DNA of 18,604 nucleotides. It comes from Clostridia bacterium (GTDB lineage: Bacteria; Bacillota; Clostridia; Christensenellales; CAG-1252). A program made the position numbers and the translations under genes. The stretch lies in contig SACC01000004.1 in assembly GCA_009928745.1 (NCBI GenBank), positions 1-18,604 on the forward strand, in the 5' to 3' direction. Below, one piece after another: positions 8,901 to 15,829 of this stretch; position 1 is the stretch's first letter; every line of letters starts with the position of its first letter. The notes beneath the pieces are model-generated. The model searched no databases, was not told the origin of the DNA, and saw only the letters and a list, made by a program, of their open reading frames with translations.

Positions 8901-9810
8901 CTATCAATGGAAATGGCTGCTTGACGGACAGAGAGATATCTGGGCGAACAACACTTTTGTTACCGTTGCAGGTAACCATGAAGAAACTGATTCATCCATT
9001 GAAAAATTCCTTGCCCTTCCTAGCAACTCTATAAATAGGGATAGCGGTCATTATTATTCTTATAATTACAGTAATACGCATTTTGTGATTCTCAACACCA
9101 ACGATTTGGCAAGCGACAACGCCTTAAGCGCTACCCAAACACAATGGTTGATAACCGATTTGGCGGAGGATAAAGCCAATCCTGATACAAAATGGACAAT
9201 AGTAGTATTGCATAAAGGACTCTATACCGCAGGCTCGCACGCTTTTGATAATGACGTAATCGCATTGCGCGCGCAACTTTCCTCTATATTTGTGGAAGGC
9301 GGAGTGGATCTCGTGCTGCAAGGACATGACCATACCTATTCAGTCAGCAAATATATCGGAGCGGACAGCAAGCCTGTAAGTGTTACATATGACGACAGAG
9401 GCGCGGCAATTACTCCTGACGGTATACCTTATATCAACCTCGGCACTATCGGCGACAAGTTCTATAATTATATTTACTCGGAGGAAGTGTATTTGATGGA
9501 TAGAAAGGTAAAAGACTATAAGAACTCTCCTCTTGCGAAGTATTTTGTCAACGGCAAGCTTGAGATATCCGAGTCACCTGTGTTTATGAAACTTACAGTT
9601 GACGAGAACAATATAAGCATGACGACTTACGCAATAATTGACGGAGTTGCGGTTGTAATTGACAATATTATAATTAGCGACGCGCCAGTATACAACAAAC
9701 TTTCCGCCGGCGCAATAGCAGGTATTGCAGTCGGCTCAGCAGTCGGCGCAGGCGGTATCGGCTTCGCTATCTTCTGGTTCGCCGTAAGAAAAAAGAAAAT
9801 AGTAGCTTAA
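5950..9810 (+). CDS. Large surface-anchored protein with two metallophosphoesterase domains
   Basis: 1286 residues, exported. A signal peptide of about 37 residues ends in AYA. The first calcineurin-like phosphoesterase domain (about 44-390) shows D51-x-H53, GD105, GNH147D, H319 and GH360-x-H362, the full two-metal set. Residues 390-790 are of unknown type. A fibronectin/purple-acid-phosphatase N-domain-like segment (about 800-930) ends near STYYYQVGS and is followed by a second phosphoesterase domain (about 935-1130) with D942, GD976NVD, GNH1010E, H1088 and GH1126DH1128, close to purple acid phosphatases. The last 35 residues are a Gly/Ala-rich membrane span followed by Arg-Lys-Lys-Lys, with no LPXTG motif, so the protein would be anchored in the membrane facing outward. 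Likely substrates are external phosphomonoesters or phosphodiesters such as nucleotides, phospholipid headgroups or teichoic acid parts. The divergent lipase suggests a shared role in phospholipid or phosphate scavenging, which is inference. Confidence 0.88.
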   Translation: MTKVSSKNNYLFLVALVITVVCFGCIGIVFNTTVAYADPGETTIKIAHLSDTHIFIEEYCNRDSTRYTRAFNSDAKLMEESTAAIQASLDAIFEEKVDYLIVSGDLTSNAEYYGHVKMAEMLADLTTRMRAVEGHENFQVFVTTGNHDLYNSGASSFMPTQAELDACPTEAAKLELLTNYKSAVRNTSLQDFANLYFTTPSSESYNYFYESDYWYDDAANPLETKVPSQAVIDEFEEGTDAYELLAPYARTGGLSYIARTEALTIVMFDTSLRTYEGAGALDGWEHKTGGMVTDNMLKWAIEGTAIDRLQGRPVIVVTHQNILPHFEVEDEILKDFTLFNWEKVAYTLADAGIRYGFSGHMHSFDIASYITQNGNVFYDFETGSPISYASGGRILELTTAWNGTVYTENIYSTVINNDVPLSYSIPKYNSLTGLIEQEEYTINNLLDYLDEHQTDMIPRLLDGYLDEAFIMGTLKGMLEGIRGTMGLGDTLYNLAIKFVDDLATLNLDKPVFSNGYDAGSTYTFDGVADANYHLFELLKDLVNWFVLQDITFGLSDAPYTLSDAAADIYKAHISGIDTATLNPNLQNLVTKCNSGELVDFLITTLTDFLFPQLEIITNATIRANINDPALAAGTGFDIATEIVALKTKLLGIIIANLMSEENIMGLLSSLTTQATTLLSNVLVTNALNSLGLMDTIDKYLGTVLGYLTKLDNTGSITAFVENEVMSKYVTDALKVNLGRYVGLIITGWAIDDTDDGTYADPDSERAWNVVHEQNFHVKYSADVYGGNTYRIDTAVEGSGSLAVTSTIANGLLPSMLSVNFGTDVTTEKEFKWYTKIQTDIYNPNTVPASYIKYWTGSDIANATMVTAESTNVARDIPLIDLGITYLTKAIHTFNMHTVSLSGLLASSTYYYQVGSDAYGWTDTYSFTTGAADGSFTILAITDIQGSVEQNYIDSYAALQIALNTVVDPAFIISAGDNVDKGSSTYQWKWLLDGQRDIWANNTFVTVAGNHEETDSSIEKFLALPSNSINRDSGHYYSYNYSNTHFVILNTNDLASDNALSATQTQWLITDLAEDKANPDTKWTIVVLHKGLYTAGSHAFDNDVIALRAQLSSIFVEGGVDLVLQGHDHTYSVSKYIGADSKPVSVTYDDRGAAITPDGIPYINLGTIGDKFYNYIYSEEVYLMDRKVKDYKNSPLAKYFVNGKLEISESPVFMKLTVDENNISMTTYAIIDGVAVVIDNIIISDAPVYNKLSAGAIAGIAVGSAVGAGGIGFAIFWFAVRKKKIVA

Positions 9811-9837
9811 AAATCATCACTACAATCAATTTATAGA

Positions 9838-9870
9838 ACAGCCCGCAAGCCTTGCGGGCTGTTTTTATTT
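9838..9870 (+). terminator. Strong intrinsic terminator of the phosphoesterase gene
   Basis: An 11-bp G+C-rich stem (arms beginning ACAGCCCGC and ending GCGGGCTGT) with a 3-nt loop, followed by GTTTTTATTT, starts 28 bp after the stop codon. Confidence 0.92.
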
Positions 9871-9902
9871 ACTATACTTTGTGTACTAAGATTAAGTGTA
9901 CT

Positions 9903-9934
9903 AAAAAAGCTCCCCACAATTGTGAGGAGCTTTT
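9903..9934. terminator. Bidirectional terminator, mainly serving the hydrogenase operon
   Basis: A near-perfect palindrome: AAAAGCTCC and GGAGCTTTT arms joined by CACAATTGTG with one C/A mismatch. On the minus strand it is followed by six T residues, making it the intrinsic terminator of the hnd operon, which ends at 9951. On the plus strand it gives only four T residues, so it could act as a backup terminator for the phosphoesterase gene. Confidence 0.88.
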
Positions 9935-9950
9935 GTTAGTATAATATCAA

Positions 9951-11696
9951 TTAATAATTCTTGCGAGCGCCGTACTTGGTATGAAGTATCTTGTGCGCCT
10001 TGTGACTGTTAGGCTCTCCGAGGAATTCCTTATACAGTTGTTTAACCGCAGGATTATTGTGTGATTTTCTTAAAGGCATCTTTTTATCGGTATCATATAC
10101 AGCTGTTGCTCTCTTTGCTTTGATATCAGTATTATTACGCTCATACGCTGTCTTGATGGGTTGTCCGCCGCCGTTGATACAGCCGCCCGGACAGCTCATT
10201 ATCTCAATGAAGTGATAATCGCACTCGCCGCGCTTAATGGATTCCATAATCTTACGCGCATTGGCAAGACCGGAGGTAACTGCAACCTTTACGTCCATAC
10301 CTGCGACATTGTAGGTAGCTTCCTTGATATCTTCCATACCTCTTACTTCGGTAAAGTCCACAGGACCCGCCTCATTGCCGGTAAGAACTTCTACAACTGT
10401 GCGCAGCGCAGCTTCCATAACGCCGCCCGTGACGCCGAACAATAGACCTGCGCCTGAGCCGATACCGAATGGAGCATCGAACTTCTCTTCGGGTAAATCA
10501 TTGAAAAGGATACCCTGACGCTTGATAAGTCTTGCAAGCTCTCTGGTTGTTAGCACAGCGTCTATATCAGGTACGCCCGCTGCTGATTGATTGCCGCGCG
10601 TTTTCTCGAATTTTTTCGCGGTGCAAGGCATAATTGATACTACATACATATCCTTAGGGTCAATACCCATTTTCTCTGCAAAATATGTCTTTGCTATTGC
10701 GCCGTACATCTGCTGCGGAGATTTGCATGTTGACAGATTGGGTATCTGATCGGGGAAATTATGTTCGATGAATTTGATCCAAGCGGGTGAACAGCTTGTA
10801 ATCATTGGCAGCACGCCGCCGTTTTGTACTCTGCCCAAAAACTCCGTGCCTTCTTCAAGAATCGTAAGGTCAGCGGTGAAATCTACATCGAATACCTGCT
10901 TTACGCCAAGTCTTCTTATAGCTGCCACCATCTTGCCTTCCACGTTGCTGCCAACGGGTGAGCCGAACTCCTCTCCAAGACCAATTCTAACCGCGGGAGC
11001 CGTTGCTGCGATAACATATTTCTTAGGGTCTGCGATTGCAGCTAATACATCGTCAATCTCTTCTTTCTCTCTGAGCGCGCCAGTAGGACATACGTTGATA
11101 CATTGTCCGCAACCAACGCAAGGAACGTCTGCGAGATCTCTTTCAAAAGCGCAACCGATATGGGTATCAAAACCACGCGCGTTAGCGCCTATTACGGATA
11201 CTGACTGATATTTGTCGCAAGCGGCTATACAGCGGCGGCAAAGTATACACTTATTATTGTCTCTTATTAAATAAGGGGTAGATAAATCCAAAGGATAATC
11301 TATCGCCTTACCGCTGAATCTCTGAGGATTGCAATTGTATTCGTTGGACAATTCCTGCAATTCACAGCTTTGACTGCGCACGCAACCGAGACAATTCTTG
11401 TCGTGGTCGGAGAGCAATAACTCAAGCGTTGTTTTGCGGCTGTCTAACACTTTATTAGAGTTGGTAACAACTTCCATACCCTCGCTTACTGGGAACACGC
11501 ATGATGCAACAAGTGATCTTGCGCCCTTTACCTCGACAACGCATATACGGCACGCGCCTATTGCATTAATATCTCTAAGATAGCATAGCGTAGGAATCTT
11601 TATACCGATTGATTTTGCGGCGTCCAACACAGTAGTCCCTTCGGGAACACTTATCGGCATACCGTTGACTTTCAAATTTATCATTTTTGCTTCCAT
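9951..11696 (-). CDS. hndD: Catalytic subunit of NAD(P)-linked [FeFe] hydrogenase, group A (HndD/HydA)
   Basis: 581 residues, the usual length for HndD. It carries the H-cluster, where H2 is made or split, and feeds or draws electrons through its iron-sulfur chain. Order: plant-type [2Fe-2S] domain (C38, C49, C52, C66); His-Cys3 [4Fe-4S] (H98, C102, C105, C111); two [4Fe-4S] ferredoxin motifs at about 150-205; H-cluster domain at about 215-510; C-terminal small-subunit-like segment at about 515-575. H-cluster motifs: TSCSPAW (C302, S303), MPCTAKKFE (C358), and MSCPGGCINGGG (C502, C506). These sit at a constant +3 offset from Clostridium pasteurianum CpI C299/C300/C355/C499/C503, so Ser303 occupies the place of CpI ligand C300. 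The start ATG at 11696 follows GGAGG, which overlaps the HndC stop. Last gene of the operon. Confidence 0.96.
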   Translation of the reverse strand: MEAKMINLKVNGMPISVPEGTTVLDAAKSIGIKIPTLCYLRDINAIGACRICVVEVKGARSLVASCVFPVSEGMEVVTNSNKVLDSRKTTLELLLSDHDKNCLGCVRSQSCELQELSNEYNCNPQRFSGKAIDYPLDLSTPYLIRDNNKCILCRRCIAACDKYQSVSVIGANARGFDTHIGCAFERDLADVPCVGCGQCINVCPTGALREKEEIDDVLAAIADPKKYVIAATAPAVRIGLGEEFGSPVGSNVEGKMVAAIRRLGVKQVFDVDFTADLTILEEGTEFLGRVQNGGVLPMITSCSPAWIKFIEHNFPDQIPNLSTCKSPQQMYGAIAKTYFAEKMGIDPKDMYVVSIMPCTAKKFEKTRGNQSAAGVPDIDAVLTTRELARLIKRQGILFNDLPEEKFDAPFGIGSGAGLLFGVTGGVMEAALRTVVEVLTGNEAGPVDFTEVRGMEDIKEATYNVAGMDVKVAVTSGLANARKIMESIKRGECDYHFIEIMSCPGGCINGGGQPIKTAYERNNTDIKAKRATAVYDTDKKMPLRKSHNNPAVKQLYKEFLGEPNSHKAHKILHTKYGARKNY

Positions 11697-11705
11697 ATTA
11701 ACCTC

Positions 11706-13490
11706 CTATTCCCTGACAATTGCCTTAAAGGAGCAACTATCCATACATACTCCGCATTTAATGCACTTGTTCTGGTCGATTACATGCAGTTCTTTTACCT
11801 TGCCGGTTATTGCGCCTACAGGACATTGTCTTGCGCACTTAGTACAACCTTTGCATGCATCGGTTATGCTATATTTTAATAGACTCTTACAAACATGCGC
11901 GGGACACTTTTTGTCCACGATATGAGCAACATATTCATCGCGGAAATATCTTATTGTAGATAGCACCGGATTAGGAGCGGTCTGACCGAGTCCGCACAAG
12001 GAATTGTCCTTAATGTAATAGCAAAGTTTTTCCATTGTGTCAAGGTCTGACATTTCGCCCTTACCGGAGGTTATTTTCTCAAGCATTTCGAGCAATCTTC
12101 TTGTCCCGATACGGCAAGGAGTGCATTTGCCGCAAGATTCTTCGACGGTGAATTCCAGGAAGAACTTCGCAATATCGACCATACAGTTATCTTCGTCCAT
12201 TACTATCATACCGCCGCTGCCCATCATGGAGCCGATTGCGATAAGGTTATCATAATCAATTGGTATATCGAAGTGCGCCGCTGGTATACATCCGCCCGAA
12301 GGACCGCCGGTCTGAGCCGCTTTGAACTTTTTGCCTTTGGGGATACCGCCGCCGATATCTTCAATAATTTCTCTTAACGTGGTACCCATAGGTATCTCAA
12401 CAAGACCGGTATTTACTATTTTGCCGCCGAGGGCAAAAACCTTTGTGCCCTTTGACTTCTCCGTTCCCATTGAGGAGAACCATTCTGCGCCCTTAAGTAT
12501 TATCTGCGGGATATTCGCATATGTCTCCACATTGTTCAATAAGGTAGGCTTACCGAATAGACCTTTGATAGCCGGGAAAGGAGGACGGGGTCTGGGTTCG
12601 CCGCGGTTGCCCTCTATAGAGGTCATAAGCGCTGTCTCCTCGCCGCACACGAATGCGCCGGCGCCCAAACGGATCTCTAGGTCAAAATCAAAGCCTGTAC
12701 CTAGTATGTTCTTGCCGAGCAAGCCATATTCCTTAGCCTGTTCAAGCGCTATTTTGCATCTATCAACAGCAATAGGATACTCTGCTCTTACATAAATATA
12801 GCCTTTATTAGCGCCGATTGCGTAACCTGCGATTGCCATTGCCTCAAGCACTGCATGAGGATCACCCTCAAGCACCGATCTGTCCATAAACGCGCCCGGA
12901 TCGCCCTCGTCTGCGTTAACGCATACGTATTTTTCATCGCCTACCGCGTCCTTGGTGAACTGCCACTTAAGCCCTGTAGGGAAGCCGCCGCCGCCTCTGC
13001 CACGAAGACCGGATTTCTTGATAATGTCAACGATTTCCTGCTTGGAAAGCTCGGTCAAACATTTTATAAGCGCCTGATAGCCGTCATAAGCTATATATTC
13101 GTCAATGTTCTCAGGATTGATTACGCCGCAGTTTCTCAACGCAACGCGAGTCTGTTTCTTATAAAAATTGGTGTCCGATAACGCTTTGACAGCGATATTT
13201 TTGTCATCTTCTCTGTGTAGTAGACGGGTAACAAGTCTTCCCTTAATGATGTGCTCATTAACTATCTCGTCAACATCGTCAACCTTTACATTGCTGTAAA
13301 ATGCTCCCTCAGGATATACAATAACCACTGGACCGACTGCGCATAAACCAAAGCAGCCTGTCATAATAGTTTGAACGTCTTTTTCTAAATTTTTCTCTTT
13401 GAGCAGCTGTTCGAACTTCGCAATAATGCCTTTGCTATTATTGGAAGCGCAACCCGTGCCGCCGCATACCAGAATGTGACTTCTAAACAT
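11706..13490 (-). CDS. hndC: NADH/FMN-binding NuoF-like hydrogenase subunit (HndC/HydB)
   Basis: 594 residues. It binds FMN and NAD(P)H and is the likely site of electron bifurcation or confurcation in the complex with HndA and HndD. Order: N-terminal thioredoxin-like [2Fe-2S] domain (C9, C14, C46, C50); NuoF core with the glycine-rich GRGGGGFPTGLKW loop, GAGAFVCGEETAL and NNVET motifs; SLBB segment; NuoF [4Fe-4S] site ESCGKCTPCRIG; and a C-terminal 2[4Fe-4S] ferredoxin (CKGCTKCARQC and CIKCGVCMDSC). This architecture separates hydrogenase-type NuoF from the respiratory complex I subunit, which lacks the extra N- and C-terminal iron-sulfur parts. GGAGGAG precedes the ATG. The stop codon is part of the next gene's ribosome binding site (TAGGAGG). 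Confidence 0.96.
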   Translation of the reverse strand: MFRSHILVCGGTGCASNNSKGIIAKFEQLLKEKNLEKDVQTIMTGCFGLCAVGPVVIVYPEGAFYSNVKVDDVDEIVNEHIIKGRLVTRLLHREDDKNIAVKALSDTNFYKKQTRVALRNCGVINPENIDEYIAYDGYQALIKCLTELSKQEIVDIIKKSGLRGRGGGGFPTGLKWQFTKDAVGDEKYVCVNADEGDPGAFMDRSVLEGDPHAVLEAMAIAGYAIGANKGYIYVRAEYPIAVDRCKIALEQAKEYGLLGKNILGTGFDFDLEIRLGAGAFVCGEETALMTSIEGNRGEPRPRPPFPAIKGLFGKPTLLNNVETYANIPQIILKGAEWFSSMGTEKSKGTKVFALGGKIVNTGLVEIPMGTTLREIIEDIGGGIPKGKKFKAAQTGGPSGGCIPAAHFDIPIDYDNLIAIGSMMGSGGMIVMDEDNCMVDIAKFFLEFTVEESCGKCTPCRIGTRRLLEMLEKITSGKGEMSDLDTMEKLCYYIKDNSLCGLGQTAPNPVLSTIRYFRDEYVAHIVDKKCPAHVCKSLLKYSITDACKGCTKCARQCPVGAITGKVKELHVIDQNKCIKCGVCMDSCSFKAIVRE

Positions 13491-13500
13491 ATTCTCCTCC

Positions 13501-13869
13501 TTATTCGTTGCTGATTAAATACTCGGTAACGATATTGCCGTTAACAATATGATCCGCCATTATTCTCTTCGCCTTGTCTGCATCGACCAAAATATAGGTG
13601 ACTTTTTCCTCACCCGGAACAAAAACTTCAACGATAGGCTCAAGTTTGCACATTCCTAAACAGCCCGAACGGGTAACCTTAACGTTTTTAAGATTCCTCG
13701 TCGTCACTTCATCTATCATTGTATTGAATACAGGACGCGCACCCGCCGCTATACCGCAGGTAGCCAAGCCGACAACTATACGGATGTCGTTGACCTCGCT
13801 GCTGTCGCGAGTTATTATTTCTGCCTGCATTTTATCTCTCAAAGCCATGATTTCGGCAATTGTTTTCAT
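13501..13869 (-). CDS. hndB: [2Fe-2S] thioredoxin-like hydrogenase subunit HndB
   Basis: 122 residues. It resembles HndB of NADP-reducing hydrogenases, a thioredoxin-like [2Fe-2S] ferredoxin-type subunit. Visible cysteines are C38 (ATCGIAAGA) and C70/C74 (SGCLGMC). There is no second cysteine in the first loop, where the homologous domain of HndC has C-x4-C. As I recall, the TCGIAAGA form is normal for HndB, so this is a family trait rather than damage. Start overlaps the upstream stop as ATGA, with GGAGGAG 7 nt before it. Its function is an electron-transfer or structural subunit of the HndABCD complex. Confidence 0.9.
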   Translation of the reverse strand: MKTIAEIMALRDKMQAEIITRDSSEVNDIRIVVGLATCGIAAGARPVFNTMIDEVTTRNLKNVKVTRSGCLGMCKLEPIVEVFVPGEEKVTYILVDADKAKRIMADHIVNGNIVTEYLISNE

Positions 13870-14414
13870 ATAACCACTCCTCCATTAATTGATAAAATAT
13901 TTTCGATTATTAGTCCTTTTATAAACTGTAATACTTCGCTCTCGTCTATTGGTATGTTATCGAGCTGAGCTTTTATCTCACGGGTATCGAGCGCAAAATC
14001 TTTTTCCTCAAAGCTGTAACAAAATGTGTAATCAATCTTGCAATCTGCCGCAATCAGCGCTATCACCGTATCTTCTATTGCTCCTATCGGCGCTCTGTCG
14101 ATATGGTCTTTTTGGAATGTGGCGCTTATCTTAGTACCTATTCCTTCAGTTGAGGTGATATTGAAGCTGCCGCCTGCCTGCTCTGCCGCCATCTTGAATA
14201 ACGGTATGCCCATTCCAACTTTGCGTGTTGTTCGCGTGGTAGTGAACGGGTCAATGACTGTCTTTAGGAACTCTCCGTTCATTCCGCATCCGTTATCCTC
14301 GATCCTTATCTCAATGATGCCACACTTAACTGTTATGGATATTTGAATCAACGTTGCGCCCGCTTTTACCGAATTCTCTGCGATATCCAATATGTTGAGC
14401 GATAATTCGCGCAT
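13866..14414 (-). CDS. Stand-alone histidine-kinase-type ATPase domain protein within the hnd operon
   Basis: 182 residues, cytoplasmic. It has a GHKL/HATPase fold: N box LDIAENSVKAGA (E13, N14), G1 box EDNGCGM (D40), G2 box near 65-75 (KVGMGIPLFKMA) and a late GIGTKI motif. There is no dimerisation/phospho-His (DHp) region, sensor or membrane span, so it is not a complete sensor kinase. It may bind ATP and regulate a partner, like anti-sigma kinases. The C-terminal part (about 110-182) is not recognised. It lies 4 bp after the HndA stop with only a poor ribosome binding site (AAAG), which suggests translational coupling, and overlaps hndB by 4 bp. HATPase genes inside hnd-type operons are a recurring feature in Clostridia as I recall; the role is not known to me. 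Confidence 0.85.
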   Translation of the reverse strand: MRELSLNILDIAENSVKAGATLIQISITVKCGIIEIRIEDNGCGMNGEFLKTVIDPFTTTRTTRKVGMGIPLFKMAAEQAGGSFNITSTEGIGTKISATFQKDHIDRAPIGAIEDTVIALIAADCKIDYTFCYSFEEKDFALDTREIKAQLDNIPIDESEVLQFIKGLIIENILSINGGVVI

Positions 14415-14418
14415 ATCT

Positions 14419-14922
14419 TTATGCTTTTATGTAGGTATCCAATATCCCCGACACATCGTCAGCGACAAGCTTGCCGTATACGTGCTCGTTAACAGTCATA
14501 ACCGGAGCCAGACCGCAACAACCTATACAACGGGTAGAAACGAGTGAAAACTTTCTGTCAGTTGTGCATTCTCCGTCGCTGATGCCGAGCTTCTTCTTGC
14601 TAGCGTCAAAAACATCTCCCGCGCCCTTAACATAGCATGCGGTACCCAAGCATACGCTGACAAGAAACTTGCCACGCGGATTAAGGGTGAACTGTGAATA
14701 AAAAGTAACTGTGCCGAATATCTTCTCTAAAGGAAGAACCAGCTCCTCTGCGACTATCTTCTGTACTTCGATAGGCAAATAACCGTATATGCCTTGCGCT
14801 GCCTGCAACGCGGGCATAAGATTACCCTCCCAAGTCTTGATAGAGGCGAGCTCTTGTCTCAGCTTTGATTCCTGTTCGGCAGTACCTTCAAAGGGTACTT
14901 TCGTCAATTTGATTTCTGCCAT
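14419..14922 (-). CDS. hndA: NuoE-like [2Fe-2S] hydrogenase subunit (HndA/HydC)
   Basis: 167 residues, with an N-terminal helical bundle and a C-terminal thioredoxin-like domain. The [2Fe-2S] ligands C91, C96 (CLGTAC), C132 and C136 (CIGCC) match the NuoE pattern. It passes electrons within the NAD(P)H-oxidising part of the hydrogenase. GIYGYLP near 44-50 and IFGTVTFYSQF near 68-78 are characteristic. First gene of the catalytic operon; strong GGAGGAG 4 nt before the ATG, and its own promoter at 14981-15009. Confidence 0.95.
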   Translation of the reverse strand: MAEIKLTKVPFEGTAEQESKLRQELASIKTWEGNLMPALQAAQGIYGYLPIEVQKIVAEELVLPLEKIFGTVTFYSQFTLNPRGKFLVSVCLGTACYVKGAGDVFDASKKKLGISDGECTTDRKFSLVSTRCIGCCGLAPVMTVNEHVYGKLVADDVSGILDTYIKA

Positions 14923-14980
14923 AACTCCTCCTACCTTAATTTTATATTATATATAAATAACATTACTAAATTTTTAACAA

Positions 14981-15009
14981 ATTATAGCACACATTTTAAA
15001 TTTTGCCAA
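14981..15009 (-). promoter_or_regulatory. Strong promoter of the hndA-hndD operon
   Basis: On the minus strand, TTGGCA (15009-15004), a 17-bp spacer and TATAAT (14986-14981), with TGC directly before the -10 (extended -10). The predicted start near 14974 leaves a leader of about 50 nt. This makes the catalytic genes transcribable separately from the sensory genes upstream. Confidence 0.75.
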
Positions 15010-15074
15010 CTCTTTTTGTTAAATAATTAATTAGCAACTTTTTTTATTACATAGCTAAAATTTTTATAGATAAT

Positions 15075-15094
15075 AAAAGTCCCTTAAATAGGAC
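15075..15094 (-). terminator. Weak terminator candidate after the PHP gene
   Basis: On the minus strand GTCC (15094-15091) pairs with GGAC (15082-15079) around 8 nt and is followed by TTTTATTAT. The stem is only 4 bp, so readthrough into the hnd operon is likely if this is a terminator at all. The rest of the 214-bp gap is A+T-rich and carries the hnd promoter. Confidence 0.3.
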
Positions 15095-15136
15095 AAATAT
15101 TTGATATTAGATATTTTGATAGTATTTTTTTGTCGA

Positions 15137-15829
15137 TTATTTATTTTTGTTGTTAAAATACTCTATCAGCGCTTTTGGAGAGCATTCGGGTAGCTCGAGA
15201 ACGCTACCGCCTATTTCCTCTAAGGTATGCGCGTCCGAATCTATAATTACATAGTGGCTTTCGCTGTACAATTCGATATACATGTCATTTGCGCGTTTTG
15301 AGAGCTCAACCGCGGAGAACTCCTCTGTTACTGCGCCAAGTATTGTAAGTATACTATTGGCGTCTCTGTCTATATGCGCGGGAACCGCCGCGCCACTATA
15401 CGCAAGCACCCGCTCCCTAACCTCGTCCACTCTAATATTCGCAGAAGCAAGCAGCAGCCTTTCCTCGCAGCCTACAGCCTCGTTTTCGTCATCGTATATG
15501 AGCTGGTTGCCAAAGATTTCGGGGCGGTTATTTATATCCATAAAACTCAAAGAGTTATAAAATGCTTTAAGCGCTTCAAAGCTTTCGAACAAGCACAAAA
15601 TATGAATGTCTTCCTCAGTCTGCAGCTCCATTGCAGGAACTACCGTAATACCATATTCTTTACCTACGCGTAGCGCTACTTCCACATTGCCGATAGCGTT
15701 ATGATCGGCAATAGCTATCATATCAAGCCCTTTGAGCTTTGCAAAACCGCAAATATTGACAGGAGTCATATTATCGTCGGCGCATGGCGACAGGGCGCTG
15801 TGAATGTGCAAATCATAATTTACTTTCAC
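15137..15829 (-). CDS. PHP-domain metal-dependent phosphoesterase
   Basis: 230 residues, cytoplasmic. PHP-fold motifs: HIHS at 8-11, IADHN near 40, a Glu in PAMEL and a His in EDIHIL near 65-75, VPAHIDRDA near 150, and SDAH (D199, H201). These form the usual metal-binding set of PHP phosphoesterases, which act on histidinol phosphate, nucleotides or other phosphate esters. The substrate here is unknown. It starts with GTG, and that codon overlaps the preceding stop as GTGA, with AAGG about 8 nt upstream. As the last gene of the sensory unit it could hydrolyse a signal molecule or a phosphorylated product; this is inference. Confidence 0.88.
   Translation of the reverse strand: MKVNYDLHIHSALSPCADDNMTPVNICGFAKLKGLDMIAIADHNAIGNVEVALRVGKEYGITVVPAMELQTEEDIHILCLFESFEALKAFYNSLSFMDINNRPEIFGNQLIYDDENEAVGCEERLLLASANIRVDEVRERVLAYSGAAVPAHIDRDANSILTILGAVTEEFSAVELSKRANDMYIELYSESHYVIIDSDAHTLEEIGGSVLELPECSPKALIEYFNNKNK

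Noticed and set aside
9881..9906. Short direct repeat GTGTACTAA between the two terminators
   Set aside because: Two nearby copies of about 9 bp in A+T-rich sequence are easily due to chance, and no associated feature was seen.
13501..13869. Missing fourth cysteine in HndB read as damage
   Set aside because: The TCGIAAGA form with three cysteines is, as I recall, usual for HndB; the gene is intact and well placed in the operon.
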